64,000 nucleotides of DNA, taken from the NCBI GenBank assembly GCA_003220265.1, contig QHRW01000015.1:1-64000 (forward strand), in the 5' to 3' direction. Source of the DNA: Candidatus Rokuibacteriota bacterium. Lineage in GTDB: Bacteria; Methylomirabilota; Methylomirabilia; Rokubacteriales; CSP1-6. The position numbers were made by a program, and so were the translations under genes. Under the pieces are notes generated by a model that saw nothing but the letters and a program-made list of their open reading frames with translations, searched no databases and had not been told where the DNA came from. Below, piece by piece: positions 43,498-51,209 of this stretch. Position 1 is the stretch's first letter. The number at the start of each line of letters is the position of its first letter.

Positions 43498-45699
43498 ATG
43501 AGCACGCGTGGATTTCTCGGCACTTTCCTCGGCATTCTCCTCGGTGTAGCGACAGGCGCGCAGGCGGCCCCGTACGCGTACGTGACGAACTCCTTCGACG
43601 ACAACGTCACGGTGATCGACCTCGCGCCGAGAATCGCCCCGGCGGCGAACCCCATCGTGACCAGCGTGCCCGTCGGCGACAGCCCCTTCGGCGTCGCGGC
43701 GCATCCGGACGGCGCGCGCGTGTACGTCGCCAACTGGGGCTCGGACACGGTGTCGGTCATCAACACGGCCGACCACAGCGTGGCCAGCGTCCTCGTCGGT
43801 GAGGCGCCCTTCGGGATCGCGGTGCACCCGGACGGGACACGCGTGTACACGGCCAACCAGTTCGCCAACACGCTGACCGTCATCAATGCCGCGGACAATA
43901 CCGTGCTGGGGACTCCGATCCCGGTGGGGTTGCGGCCCCTGGGACTGGCGTTCAACCCGGCGGGGACGCGGCTCTACGTGACGAACCAGGGCTCCGGCAC
44001 GGTTTCCGTGGTCGACACCACGACGGCGACGGTGATCGCGACGGTCACGGTCGGCAGGCAGCCCTTCGGCATCGCCGTCGATCCCACCGGCGCCCGCGTC
44101 TACGTGGCCAACTCCGGGTCGAACTCGCTCTCCGTGATCCGGACCTCCGACCACACGGTGATGGCGACGGTGCGGGTGGGCCTCTTCCCCGAGGGCGTCG
44201 CCGTGCGACCGGACGGCGCGCGCGTCTACGTGGCCAACGCGATCTCGGGCACGGTGTCGGTCATCGACGCCACGACCAACGGCGTGGTGGCCTCGCCGTT
44301 CGTCGGCTCGGGCGCCTTCGGCGTCGGCTTCGCGCCCGCGGGCGATCGCCTGTTCGTGGCCGCCGAGGACGAGAACGTGCTCTATGTGCTCGACGTTGCC
44401 ACCAACGTCGTCACCGGCAGCGTCCCCACCGGGGCGGCGCCGGCGGCCTTCGGGCTCTTCGTCACCGACGGCGTGGCCACGTGTGACACGTCCGAGCTCG
44501 ACGCGGCGCTGGCCAGCGCGCGGGCGGCGCTGGCGGCCTGCCAGAGCGACCTCAGCACGGCGAACGCGCGCTACAACCAGTGCCAGGCCGATCTCAGCGC
44601 GCGTGACTCGCAGATCGCCAGCCTGAGCGACCAGGTGCGCTCGCTCACCGACCAGAACACGGCGCTGCAGAGCCAGGTGACCACGCTCACCGGGGAGAAG
44701 GCGGTGCTGCAGAGTCAGCTCGCCGCCTGCACCGACGAGAAGACGGCGCTACAGAGTCAAGTCACCACGCTGCAGGGGCAAGTCACCACGCTGACCGGCG
44801 AAAAGGCGGCGCTGCAGAGCCAGGTGACCACGCTGACCGGCGAGAAGGCGGCGTTGCAGAGCCAGCTCGCCGCTTGCACCGACGAGAAGACGGCGCTGCA
44901 GGCGCGGGTCGATGCGCTGGCGGCGCAGACCACGGCGCTGCAGGCGCAGGTCGACACGCTGACGGCCCAGAACACCGCGCTCCAGGGCCAGGTGAGCACG
45001 CTCACTTCGCAGAACACCGCGCTGCAGGGCCAGGTGAACACGCTGACCGCGCAGAACACCGCGCTGCAGGGCCAGGTGAACACGCTGACCGCGCAGAACA
45101 CCGCGCTGCAAGGCCAGGTCAACACGCTGACGGCCCAGAACACCGCGCTGCAAGGTCAGGTGGGCACGCTGGGCGCGCAGAACACCGCGCTCCAGGGCCA
45201 GGTCAGCACGTTGACGGCGCAGAACACCGCGCTCCAGGGGCAAGTGAACACGCTGCAGGGCCAGGTGAACACGTTGACCGCGCAGAACACGGCGCTCCAG
45301 GGCCAGGTCAGCACGCTGACGGCGCAGAACACCGCGCTCCAGGGGCAAGTGAGCACGCTGACGGCGCAGACCACGGCGCTGCAGGGTCAGGTCACCACGC
45401 TCACCGCGGAGAACCAGGCGCTGCGCGCGCAGGTCGCGTCCTCCGCGGCGACGATCGGCGCGCTCGTGGGCCAGATGTTCGGCGACAAGGCGGATGCGCT
45501 CGCGGCGGCGGCGGCGCGTGACATGGCGCTGGCCGCGCTGACGGCAGCCCGCGCGGCGTCGCCCAATGATCCGAAGCTGCGGCAGGCCCAGAAGGCGTTC
45601 GACGACGCGATGGCGGATCTGAGAGCGGGACGCTTCCAGCAGGCGGTGCAGGGCTTCCGCGAAGCCTATAACACCGCGCAGAAGATCCTGGGGCGCTAG
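43498..45699 (+). CDS. YVTN beta-propeller and coiled-coil secreted protein
   Basis: 733 aa from the ATG at 43498, with a signal peptide ending GAQA. Residues about 25-320 are a YVTN-type propeller with about seven blades, recognisable by repeats such as ARVYVANWGSDTVSVI and FGIAVHPDGTRVY. Residues 328-380 contain Cys and Ala-rich helix. Residues 382-647 are heptad coiled coil formed of 18 units of 14 aa and two of 7 aa (TLTAQNTALQGQVN type). The rest is a helical C-terminus (about 650-733). The function is probably structural, such as a surface or periplasmic spacer. It lies, in opposite orientation, between the two halves of the dehydrogenase complex genes. Confidence 0.8.
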   Translation: MSTRGFLGTFLGILLGVATGAQAAPYAYVTNSFDDNVTVIDLAPRIAPAANPIVTSVPVGDSPFGVAAHPDGARVYVANWGSDTVSVINTADHSVASVLVGEAPFGIAVHPDGTRVYTANQFANTLTVINAADNTVLGTPIPVGLRPLGLAFNPAGTRLYVTNQGSGTVSVVDTTTATVIATVTVGRQPFGIAVDPTGARVYVANSGSNSLSVIRTSDHTVMATVRVGLFPEGVAVRPDGARVYVANAISGTVSVIDATTNGVVASPFVGSGAFGVGFAPAGDRLFVAAEDENVLYVLDVATNVVTGSVPTGAAPAAFGLFVTDGVATCDTSELDAALASARAALAACQSDLSTANARYNQCQADLSARDSQIASLSDQVRSLTDQNTALQSQVTTLTGEKAVLQSQLAACTDEKTALQSQVTTLQGQVTTLTGEKAALQSQVTTLTGEKAALQSQLAACTDEKTALQARVDALAAQTTALQAQVDTLTAQNTALQGQVSTLTSQNTALQGQVNTLTAQNTALQGQVNTLTAQNTALQGQVNTLTAQNTALQGQVGTLGAQNTALQGQVSTLTAQNTALQGQVNTLQGQVNTLTAQNTALQGQVSTLTAQNTALQGQVSTLTAQTTALQGQVTTLTAENQALRAQVASSAATIGALVGQMFGDKADALAAAAARDMALAALTAARAASPNDPKLRQAQKAFDDAMADLRAGRFQQAVQGFREAYNTAQKILGR
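44641..45438 (+). repeat. In-gene coiled-coil repeat, 14-aa units
   Basis: Eighteen 42-bp units and two 21-bp half units code for the heptad coiled coil. The most uniform part is 44950-45400, with TLTAQNTALQGQV units that differ by a few bases. The internal similarity favours unequal recombination, so the unit number may vary between strains. Confidence 0.8.
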
Positions 45700-46676
45700 A
45701 ACTCCAGGGTCGCGCGGGCGGCGCTCAGCACACGCGCGACGTCGGGGACGTTGCCCTTCTCGCGGGCAAAGCCGGGGAAGGGGACGTCCCACGACGTCAC
45801 CCGCGCGATGGGCGCCTCGAGCGAGAGGAACGCCCCGTCCATGATCGAGGTGGCGATCTCGGCGCCGGGGCCGAAGCTGCGCGGCGCCTCGTGGACGATC
45901 ACGGCGCGGCCGGTCTTCTGCACGGAGGCCACCAGCGTGTCACGATCGAGCGGCGCCACCGTGAGCAGGTCGATCACCTCGCACTCCGCCCCGTCCTCCT
46001 CGGCCAGCGTGTCGGCCGCCTCGCGGGCCAGCCGCACCATCGCGCCGTAGGCGATCAGCGTCAGGTCGCGGCCCTCGCGCACGACCTGGGCGCGGCCGAT
46101 CGGCAGCGTCTCGATCTCGTCGGGCACGTCCTCCTTGGCGGCGTGGTAGAGGCCCTTGTGCTCGAAGAAGATCACCGGGTCGGGGTCGCGGATGGCGCTC
46201 ACCAGCAGGGCGCGCGCGTTGCGCGGCGCCGAGGGGATGACCATCTTCAGTCCCGGGATGTGGGCGTAGAACTGCTCCTCGGATTCCGAGTGGTGCTCGA
46301 GCGCGCGCACGCCGCCGCCGTAGGGCATGCGGATCACCATCGGCACGTGGAAGCGCCCCTGCGAGCGCATCCGGTAGCGCGCCACGTGGTTCTCGATCTG
46401 GTGGAAGCACTGGAAGGCGAAGCCGGAGAACTGGATCTCGCACACGGGCTTGAGGCCGTAGAGCGCCATGCCGACGCCGGCGCCGATGATCGCCGCCTCG
46501 GCCAGCGGGCTGTCGATCACGCGCTTGGAGCCGAACTTCCGGTGCAGGTCCTCCGTCACGCGGAAGACGCCGCCGTCCACGCCGACGTCCTCGCCCAGGA
46601 TCAGCACGTCCTCGTCGCGCTCCATCTCCTGGAGCAGCGCGAGGTTCAGGGCCTTCACCATGTTGAGCTTGGCCAC
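45696..46676 (-). CDS. 2-oxoacid dehydrogenase E1 component, beta subunit
   Basis: 326 aa, GTG start. The N-terminal MVKALNLALLQEMERDEDVLILGEDVG is typical of the PDH/BCKDH E1 beta family; the later block GVRALEHHSESEEQFYAH and the C-terminal AYGAMVRLAREAADTLAEEDG fit the transketolase-like pyrimidine and C-terminal domains. It pairs with E1 alpha, located 2 nt upstream, to decarboxylate a 2-oxoacid with thiamine diphosphate. Its TAG overlaps the convergent propeller-gene TAG in a shared CTAG. Confidence 0.92.
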   Translation of the reverse strand: MAKLNMVKALNLALLQEMERDEDVLILGEDVGVDGGVFRVTEDLHRKFGSKRVIDSPLAEAAIIGAGVGMALYGLKPVCEIQFSGFAFQCFHQIENHVARYRMRSQGRFHVPMVIRMPYGGGVRALEHHSESEEQFYAHIPGLKMVIPSAPRNARALLVSAIRDPDPVIFFEHKGLYHAAKEDVPDEIETLPIGRAQVVREGRDLTLIAYGAMVRLAREAADTLAEEDGAECEVIDLLTVAPLDRDTLVASVQKTGRAVIVHEAPRSFGPGAEIATSIMDGAFLSLEAPIARVTSWDVPFPGFAREKGNVPDVARVLSAARATLEF

Positions 46677-46678
46677 GG

Positions 46679-47815
46679 CTATCGCCTCGTCGTCCGCTGC
46701 CCGCGCATGGGCGGGGAGGCCTGGTCGTCGTCACCGGCCGGCGGCGTGGCGCCGTTGCCGAGCGCGCCGGCGAGCTGCTCGCGCTGCGCCTTGAGGTGGG
46801 CGGGCAGCTCGGCGTAGACGTGCTCGAACATCGTCAGCGGCTCGGCGGCGCCCAGCGCCTCGAAGCGCTGGACGGCGGCGGCGATCTCCTTGTCCACCTC
46901 GTCCTCCAGGCCCTCCTCCAGCAGCCGCTTCTTCTTGAGGTAGGCGGTGAAGCGCGTCAGCGGGTCCTTGCGCTCCCAGGCCTCGACCTCCTCGGCCGTG
47001 CGGTACTTGGTGGGATCGTCGGCGGTGGTGTGCACGCCGAGCCGATAGGTGACGCACTCGATCAGCGTGGGGCCGTCGCCGCCGCGGGCGCGCTCGACCG
47101 CTTCGTGGCACGCCGCGTACACGGCGAGCACGTCGTTACCGTCCACCTGCAGGCCGGGGATGCCGTAGGCCAGCGCCTTCTGCGCGATCGTGCGCGAGTG
47201 CGTCTGCTTCTTGAGCGGCACCGAGATCGCCCACTGGTTGTTCTGCACGACGAACACGGCCGGCACGTGCCACACGCCGGCGAAGTTCACCGCCTCGTGG
47301 AAGTCGCCCTCGGACGTCGCGCCGTCGCCGCAGAAGGCCATCACCACCGCGTCGTCGCCGCGGTACTGGGCGGCGTAGGCGAGCCCCACGGCGTGCGGGA
47401 GCTGGGTGGCGACGGGGATGGTGATCGGCAGGTCGTTCTGGCTCTCGTCGGGCTGACCGCCCTCGAGGTATCCGGCGAAGAGCAGCAGCAGCTTCTCGAT
47501 GGGCCACCCGCGCAGCAGCATCGCCGCGGTCTCGCGGAAGGACGGCACCATCCAGTCCGTGCGGCGCAGGGTGGCGGCGGCGCCCACCTGCGAGGCCTCC
47601 TGGCCCTTGATCGGCGCGAAGGTGCCGATGCGGCCCTGGCGCTGCAGGCGGATCATGCGCTCGTCGAGGCGGCGCCCGAGGAGCATGGCGCGGTACAGCC
47701 GCTTCAGCTCGGCCGAGGGAATCTCAGGGTCGAGGGACGAATCCAGATTGCCGTCGCTGTCGAGAATCGACAGGTGCTCGACCTGGAAGCGGGGCTCGAG
47801 GACCGTTCGCGGCAT
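46679..47815 (-). CDS. 2-oxoacid dehydrogenase E1 component, alpha subunit
   Basis: 378 aa from the ATG at 47815, with GGAGGCGAC upstream. The thiamine diphosphate motif is GDGATSEGDFHEAVNFA with the ending VVQNNQWAIS. The phosphorylation-loop-like HTTADDPTKY segment is conserved in PDH E1 alpha. The C-terminal tail (TPPAGDDDQASPPMRGQ) is disordered. With E1 beta it catalyses the first step of the complex. The E2 and E3 genes lie beyond the propeller gene, so the complex is split. Confidence 0.92.
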   Translation of the reverse strand: MPRTVLEPRFQVEHLSILDSDGNLDSSLDPEIPSAELKRLYRAMLLGRRLDERMIRLQRQGRIGTFAPIKGQEASQVGAAATLRRTDWMVPSFRETAAMLLRGWPIEKLLLLFAGYLEGGQPDESQNDLPITIPVATQLPHAVGLAYAAQYRGDDAVVMAFCGDGATSEGDFHEAVNFAGVWHVPAVFVVQNNQWAISVPLKKQTHSRTIAQKALAYGIPGLQVDGNDVLAVYAACHEAVERARGGDGPTLIECVTYRLGVHTTADDPTKYRTAEEVEAWERKDPLTRFTAYLKKKRLLEEGLEDEVDKEIAAAVQRFEALGAAEPLTMFEHVYAELPAHLKAQREQLAGALGNGATPPAGDDDQASPPMRGQRTTRR

Positions 47816-47893
47816 GTCGCCTCCGGTTCGAGCCCATTGTACCCGAGGCACGCCGCCGGAACGTGATAGCGTCTGCACGGAGGCGGCGATGCC

Positions 47894-48226
47894 ATGAGCG
47901 AGGCACGACCCCCGCTCGCTTGCGATCTCGGCGCGCTCACCGCGGACGAGCGCACACGGAGGGCAGGCCTGGCCGCTCGCGTGGCGGCGCAGTTTCGCGA
48001 GGTTCGGGAAACCTCGGATGGCTATGCCGCGTGTCTCGATCCGGACCCCGCGACCGTGCGCGACAGCTTCGAGTGGCTGCTGCTGGAGCGCCGGTGCTGC
48101 CCGTTCCTGCGTCTCGACCTGTCCTTCGAGCCGGCCGATGGCCCCGTCTGGTTCCACTGGCGCGGTGGCCTCGGGGTCAAGGAGTTCCTCTCCGCGGCCG
48201 GATTCAAAGCACGGCCGCGGCAGTAG
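47894..48226 (+). CDS. Small CC-motif protein of unknown function
   Basis: 110 aa. It has a helical first half (EVRETSDGYAACLDPDPATVRDSFEWLLLERR) followed by a conserved-looking CCPFLRLDLSFEP ... VWFHWRGGLGVKEFLSAAGF. Similar short proteins with ERxCCPFL are found in many soil bacteria, often beside mercury-resistance or stress genes, but I know no function. It ends 2 bp before the convergent aminotransferase gene. Confidence 0.6.
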   Translation: MSEARPPLACDLGALTADERTRRAGLAARVAAQFREVRETSDGYAACLDPDPATVRDSFEWLLLERRCCPFLRLDLSFEPADGPVWFHWRGGLGVKEFLSAAGFKARPRQ

Positions 48227-48228
48227 CG

Positions 48229-49575
48229 CTACCGCGTCAGCTCGTTCTCCAGCTCGCCGATGCTCGCGGCGACGATGTCCACCAGCTTGTCGACCTCGTC
48301 GCGCGTGATGCACAGGGGCGGCGCCAGGCGGACGACCTGGCCGCGCGCGTAGACGATCGCGCCGCGGTCCCAGGCCTTGCGGTCGAGCTTGGCCACCTCG
48401 GCGCCGTCCAGCGGCTGGCCGGAGCCATCGGGCTTGACGAGCTCCGCGCACACCATGAGGCCGCGGCCGCGCACCTCGCCGACGATCGTCTTCTTGCCGA
48501 CGGCGTGCTGCAGGCCCTCGAGCAGGCGCCCACCCATCGCCTCGGCGTTCGCCACGAGGTTGTCCTTCTCCATGATCTTGAGGTTCGCCAGCCCGGCCGC
48601 GCACGCCACCGGATGCGCGGCGTACGTGTTGGGATGAACGTTCTCCTGCTTGGCGTCCTCGGGGAACGCATCGGCCAGCTTGCGGCGGGCGATCGCGGCC
48701 GAGAGCGGGATGTAGCCGGACGTGATGCCTTTCGCGACCGACATGATGTCGGGCACCACGCCGTCGTGCTCCACCGCGAACCAGCGGCCCGTGCGGCCGA
48801 AGCCCGTGATGACCTCGTCGGCGATCATCAGCACTTCGAGGTCGTCGCAGATCTTGCGCACGGCCGTGAGCCAGCCGATGGGCGGCATGACGAAGCCGCC
48901 CGAGGAGATCACCGGCTCCATGATCACGGCCGAGACCGTGTCCGGCCCTTCCTTCTCGATCGCTTCGCGCAGCTCGCGCGCGCGGCGCTCCACCAGCTCG
49001 GCGTCGGTGCCGGTGCCGCGGTCGCGGAACGGGTAGGGCGGCTTCACCTTCGCGAAGCCGGCCGGCTGCAGCGGCGCGTAGGCCTGCGTCATGTGCGGCA
49101 GGCCGCAGATGGCGAACGTCCCGACGGTGGCGCCGTGGTAGCCGCCTTCCAGCGAGATCACCTTGTGCTTGTTGCTCTTGCCCTTGGCCAGCCAGTAGTG
49201 CCGCGCCATCTGCATCGCGCGCTCGTTGGCCTCCGAGCCGCTGACCGCGAACATCGTGTAGTCGAGATCACCGGGCGTCAGCGTGGCCAGCTTGGCGGCC
49301 AGCTCGGCGGCGGGCCGGTTGGAGAACTGGCGCGTGGTCGGGTAGTAGGCCAGGCGCACGGTCTGCTCGGCGATCGCCTCCGCGATCTCGCGCCGCCCGT
49401 GACCTGCGTTGACGACGGCCAGCCCGGCGAAGCCGTCCAGCAGCTTGGTGCCCTTCTCGGTCCACACCCAGACGCCCTCGGCGCGATCCACGACGAGATC
49501 CTCGTCGGCGAGCCAGCCGTGATCCTGGGTCTTGTGCGTCCACAGGTGCTTGATGGCGTCGGGGTTGGTCGTCAT
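48229..49575 (-). CDS. Class III aminotransferase (aspartate aminotransferase family)
   Basis: 448 aa. The PLP-binding region has the family block ADEVITGFGRTGRWFAVEHDGVVPD and the Schiff-base Lys in SVAKGITSGYIPLSA. The start MTTNPDAIKHLWTHKTQDHG matches the omega-amino acid:pyruvate aminotransferase group. It transfers an amino group from an omega-amino acid or amine to a keto acid; the substrate is not defined by the sequence. The gene is monocistronic here, followed by the convergent small CC-motif gene. Confidence 0.88.
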   Translation of the reverse strand: MTTNPDAIKHLWTHKTQDHGWLADEDLVVDRAEGVWVWTEKGTKLLDGFAGLAVVNAGHGRREIAEAIAEQTVRLAYYPTTRQFSNRPAAELAAKLATLTPGDLDYTMFAVSGSEANERAMQMARHYWLAKGKSNKHKVISLEGGYHGATVGTFAICGLPHMTQAYAPLQPAGFAKVKPPYPFRDRGTGTDAELVERRARELREAIEKEGPDTVSAVIMEPVISSGGFVMPPIGWLTAVRKICDDLEVLMIADEVITGFGRTGRWFAVEHDGVVPDIMSVAKGITSGYIPLSAAIARRKLADAFPEDAKQENVHPNTYAAHPVACAAGLANLKIMEKDNLVANAEAMGGRLLEGLQHAVGKKTIVGEVRGRGLMVCAELVKPDGSGQPLDGAEVAKLDRKAWDRGAIVYARGQVVRLAPPLCITRDEVDKLVDIVAASIGELENELTR

Positions 49576-49592
49576 GCCGGTACTGTACTCGA

Positions 49593-51155
49593 TCAGGCGA
49601 TCCGGCGCGCGGTCGGCGCCGCGTGCTCGGCGCGATCGCGGGCGAGGTGCTCGTCGAGATAGCGCGTCAGCCTCGACACGCTCGGCTCACGATCGGCCAG
49701 CGCGACGTAGCCATCGGGGCGCACCAGGTACAGCGCGTTGCGCCGGAGCCCCGCGCGCCGCATCGCCGGCCGCCACGGAAAGACGTGCAGCGCCAGATGC
49801 CGCTCGCGGCACGCCGGCTCGATCTCGGGCGTGGCGTCGCCATAGACGTGGACCTGCCATGCGAGGGCGTCGAGCGGTGCGAAGTTGTTGGCGGCCTCCA
49901 CCCACGGCAGCCGGTCACCGCCGTGCACGCGCCCGGCCCGGCCCGCGCTGAGCGGGCTCTCGCGATAGCTCACGCCCGTCTGCGAGATGATGCGAAACAT
50001 GAGCCGGCGCGCGGACCTGGTGCGGAAGACAAGCGGGATCAGCGCGGGCACCAGCCTTCTGCGCACGAAGCGCGCGAGCGGACCCTGGCTGGTGACCACT
50101 GTGAAGGCCCGATCGGTGGTCGCCACCAGGCGCCGGGCGAAGGCGATGCGCTCGGACTCGTAGCTGTCGAGCAGCGAGGCGGGCGCCCGGCCGTGGAGCA
50201 CGTCCGCAAGCTTCCACGCGAGGTTCACGGCGTCCCCGATGCCGGTGTTCATACCTTGGCCGCCCACCGGGCTGTGGATGTGGGCGGCGTCCCCCAGCAG
50301 GAACGCACGGCCCTTGCGGAAGCGATCGGCGACCCGATGATGCACATGGTAGGTCGAGAACCAGTTCACCCGCTCCACCGCGATGCCCATGCGGGCGATG
50401 ACGTCCTTGCCGACGTCGTCCCACGTCAGGCCGTGGCCCCGCGTGGCGGCCTCGTCGCGGACGATCCCGATCAGGCGGACACGCCGCTCCCCCTTCAGCG
50501 GGAACGCCAGCAGGAACTCCGCCTCGTCGAGGGTGCCGTGGAGCTGGCCGTCGTTGGCCGGCGCACGCGCCTCGACGTCGGCGACGTAGAAGAGGTGCTC
50601 GTAGGTGCCACCGGGGAAACCGATGGCGAGCGCCTCGCGCAGCGTGGACGACGCGCCGTCGCAGCCGGCGACGCACGCGGCGTCGAAGAGCTCGTCGCTG
50701 CCATCGGCGCGGCGCAGCCGCGCGCGCACGCCATCGCCGTGGTCCTCGACGCCAACGAGCGCCACGGGGCGCTCGACAGTCACGCCGGCGTCGCGTAGCC
50801 GGTCGATCAGCAGCCGCTCGTGCTCGTCCTGGGGAAAGATGACGGCGTAGGGAAACGGACTGAGCCCGACGCCGCCGTCGCCGAAGACCGCGCGCGCCAC
50901 GCGCCTGGCGCCGACCCAGAAGTTCACCGCGACGACCCGGACGCCGCGCTCGATCACGGCCGCGGCCAGGCCGAGCGGCTGGTAGAGCTCGAGGGTGCGC
51001 GTCTGCACGGCCAGCGCGCGCGAGGTCGTGCCGGGCTCCGCGGCCTTGTCGACGAGGCGAACACCGACGCCCAGTCGCGTGAGCCAGAGGGCCAGCACGA
51101 GCCCGGTCGGCCCGGCTCCGGCGATGAGGACGGTGGGCGCACCCGCTCGGGACAT
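49593..51155 (-). CDS. FAD-dependent aromatic-type monooxygenase (PheA/TfdB family)
   Basis: 520 aa from the ATG at 51155, with an AGAGGTGAT ribosome binding site. The dinucleotide fold is LIAGAGPTGLVLALWL, the second FAD motif is LLGDAAHIHSPVGGQGMNTGIGDA and the middle has the DG motif (ACVAGCDGASSTLREAL). The C-terminal thioredoxin-like extension is present, as in phenol hydroxylase-type enzymes. It probably hydroxylates an aromatic or polyketide-type substrate with NAD(P)H. It diverges from the HyuA gene across a 54-bp operator-like region. Confidence 0.88.
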   Translation of the reverse strand: MSRAGAPTVLIAGAGPTGLVLALWLTRLGVGVRLVDKAAEPGTTSRALAVQTRTLELYQPLGLAAAVIERGVRVVAVNFWVGARRVARAVFGDGGVGLSPFPYAVIFPQDEHERLLIDRLRDAGVTVERPVALVGVEDHGDGVRARLRRADGSDELFDAACVAGCDGASSTLREALAIGFPGGTYEHLFYVADVEARAPANDGQLHGTLDEAEFLLAFPLKGERRVRLIGIVRDEAATRGHGLTWDDVGKDVIARMGIAVERVNWFSTYHVHHRVADRFRKGRAFLLGDAAHIHSPVGGQGMNTGIGDAVNLAWKLADVLHGRAPASLLDSYESERIAFARRLVATTDRAFTVVTSQGPLARFVRRRLVPALIPLVFRTRSARRLMFRIISQTGVSYRESPLSAGRAGRVHGGDRLPWVEAANNFAPLDALAWQVHVYGDATPEIEPACRERHLALHVFPWRPAMRRAGLRRNALYLVRPDGYVALADREPSVSRLTRYLDEHLARDRAEHAAPTARRIA

Positions 51156-51182
51156 CGGATCACCTCTTCGCGGCGGGGCAGT

Positions 51183-51198
51183 TACATTTCGTAATGTA
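51183..51198. promoter_or_regulatory. Palindromic operator-like site TACATT-TCGT-AATGTA
   Basis: Two perfect 6-bp arms (51183-51188 and 51193-51198) flank a 4-bp centre in the 54-bp gap between the divergent monooxygenase and HyuA genes. It is AT-rich in an otherwise very GC-rich stretch. This is the sort of site a TetR-, GntR- or MarR-type repressor binds and could control both genes. No regulator gene is adjacent. Confidence 0.55.
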
Positions 51199-51202
51199 TC
51201 AT
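51197..51202 (+). promoter_or_regulatory. Possible -10 box TATCAT, leaderless HyuA start
   Basis: TATCAT matches five of six bases of TATAAT and ends 8 nt before the HyuA start codon at 51210. No ribosome binding site precedes that ATG, so transcription could begin on or next to the start codon. No clear -35 is present. Confidence 0.35.
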
Positions 51203-51209
51203 CCGCGCC

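Noticed and set aside
44749-45792. 347-aa minus-strand ORF opposite the coiled-coil repeats
   Set aside because: Its repeats are the complement of the coiled-coil codons, and the sense frame has a signal peptide and propeller.
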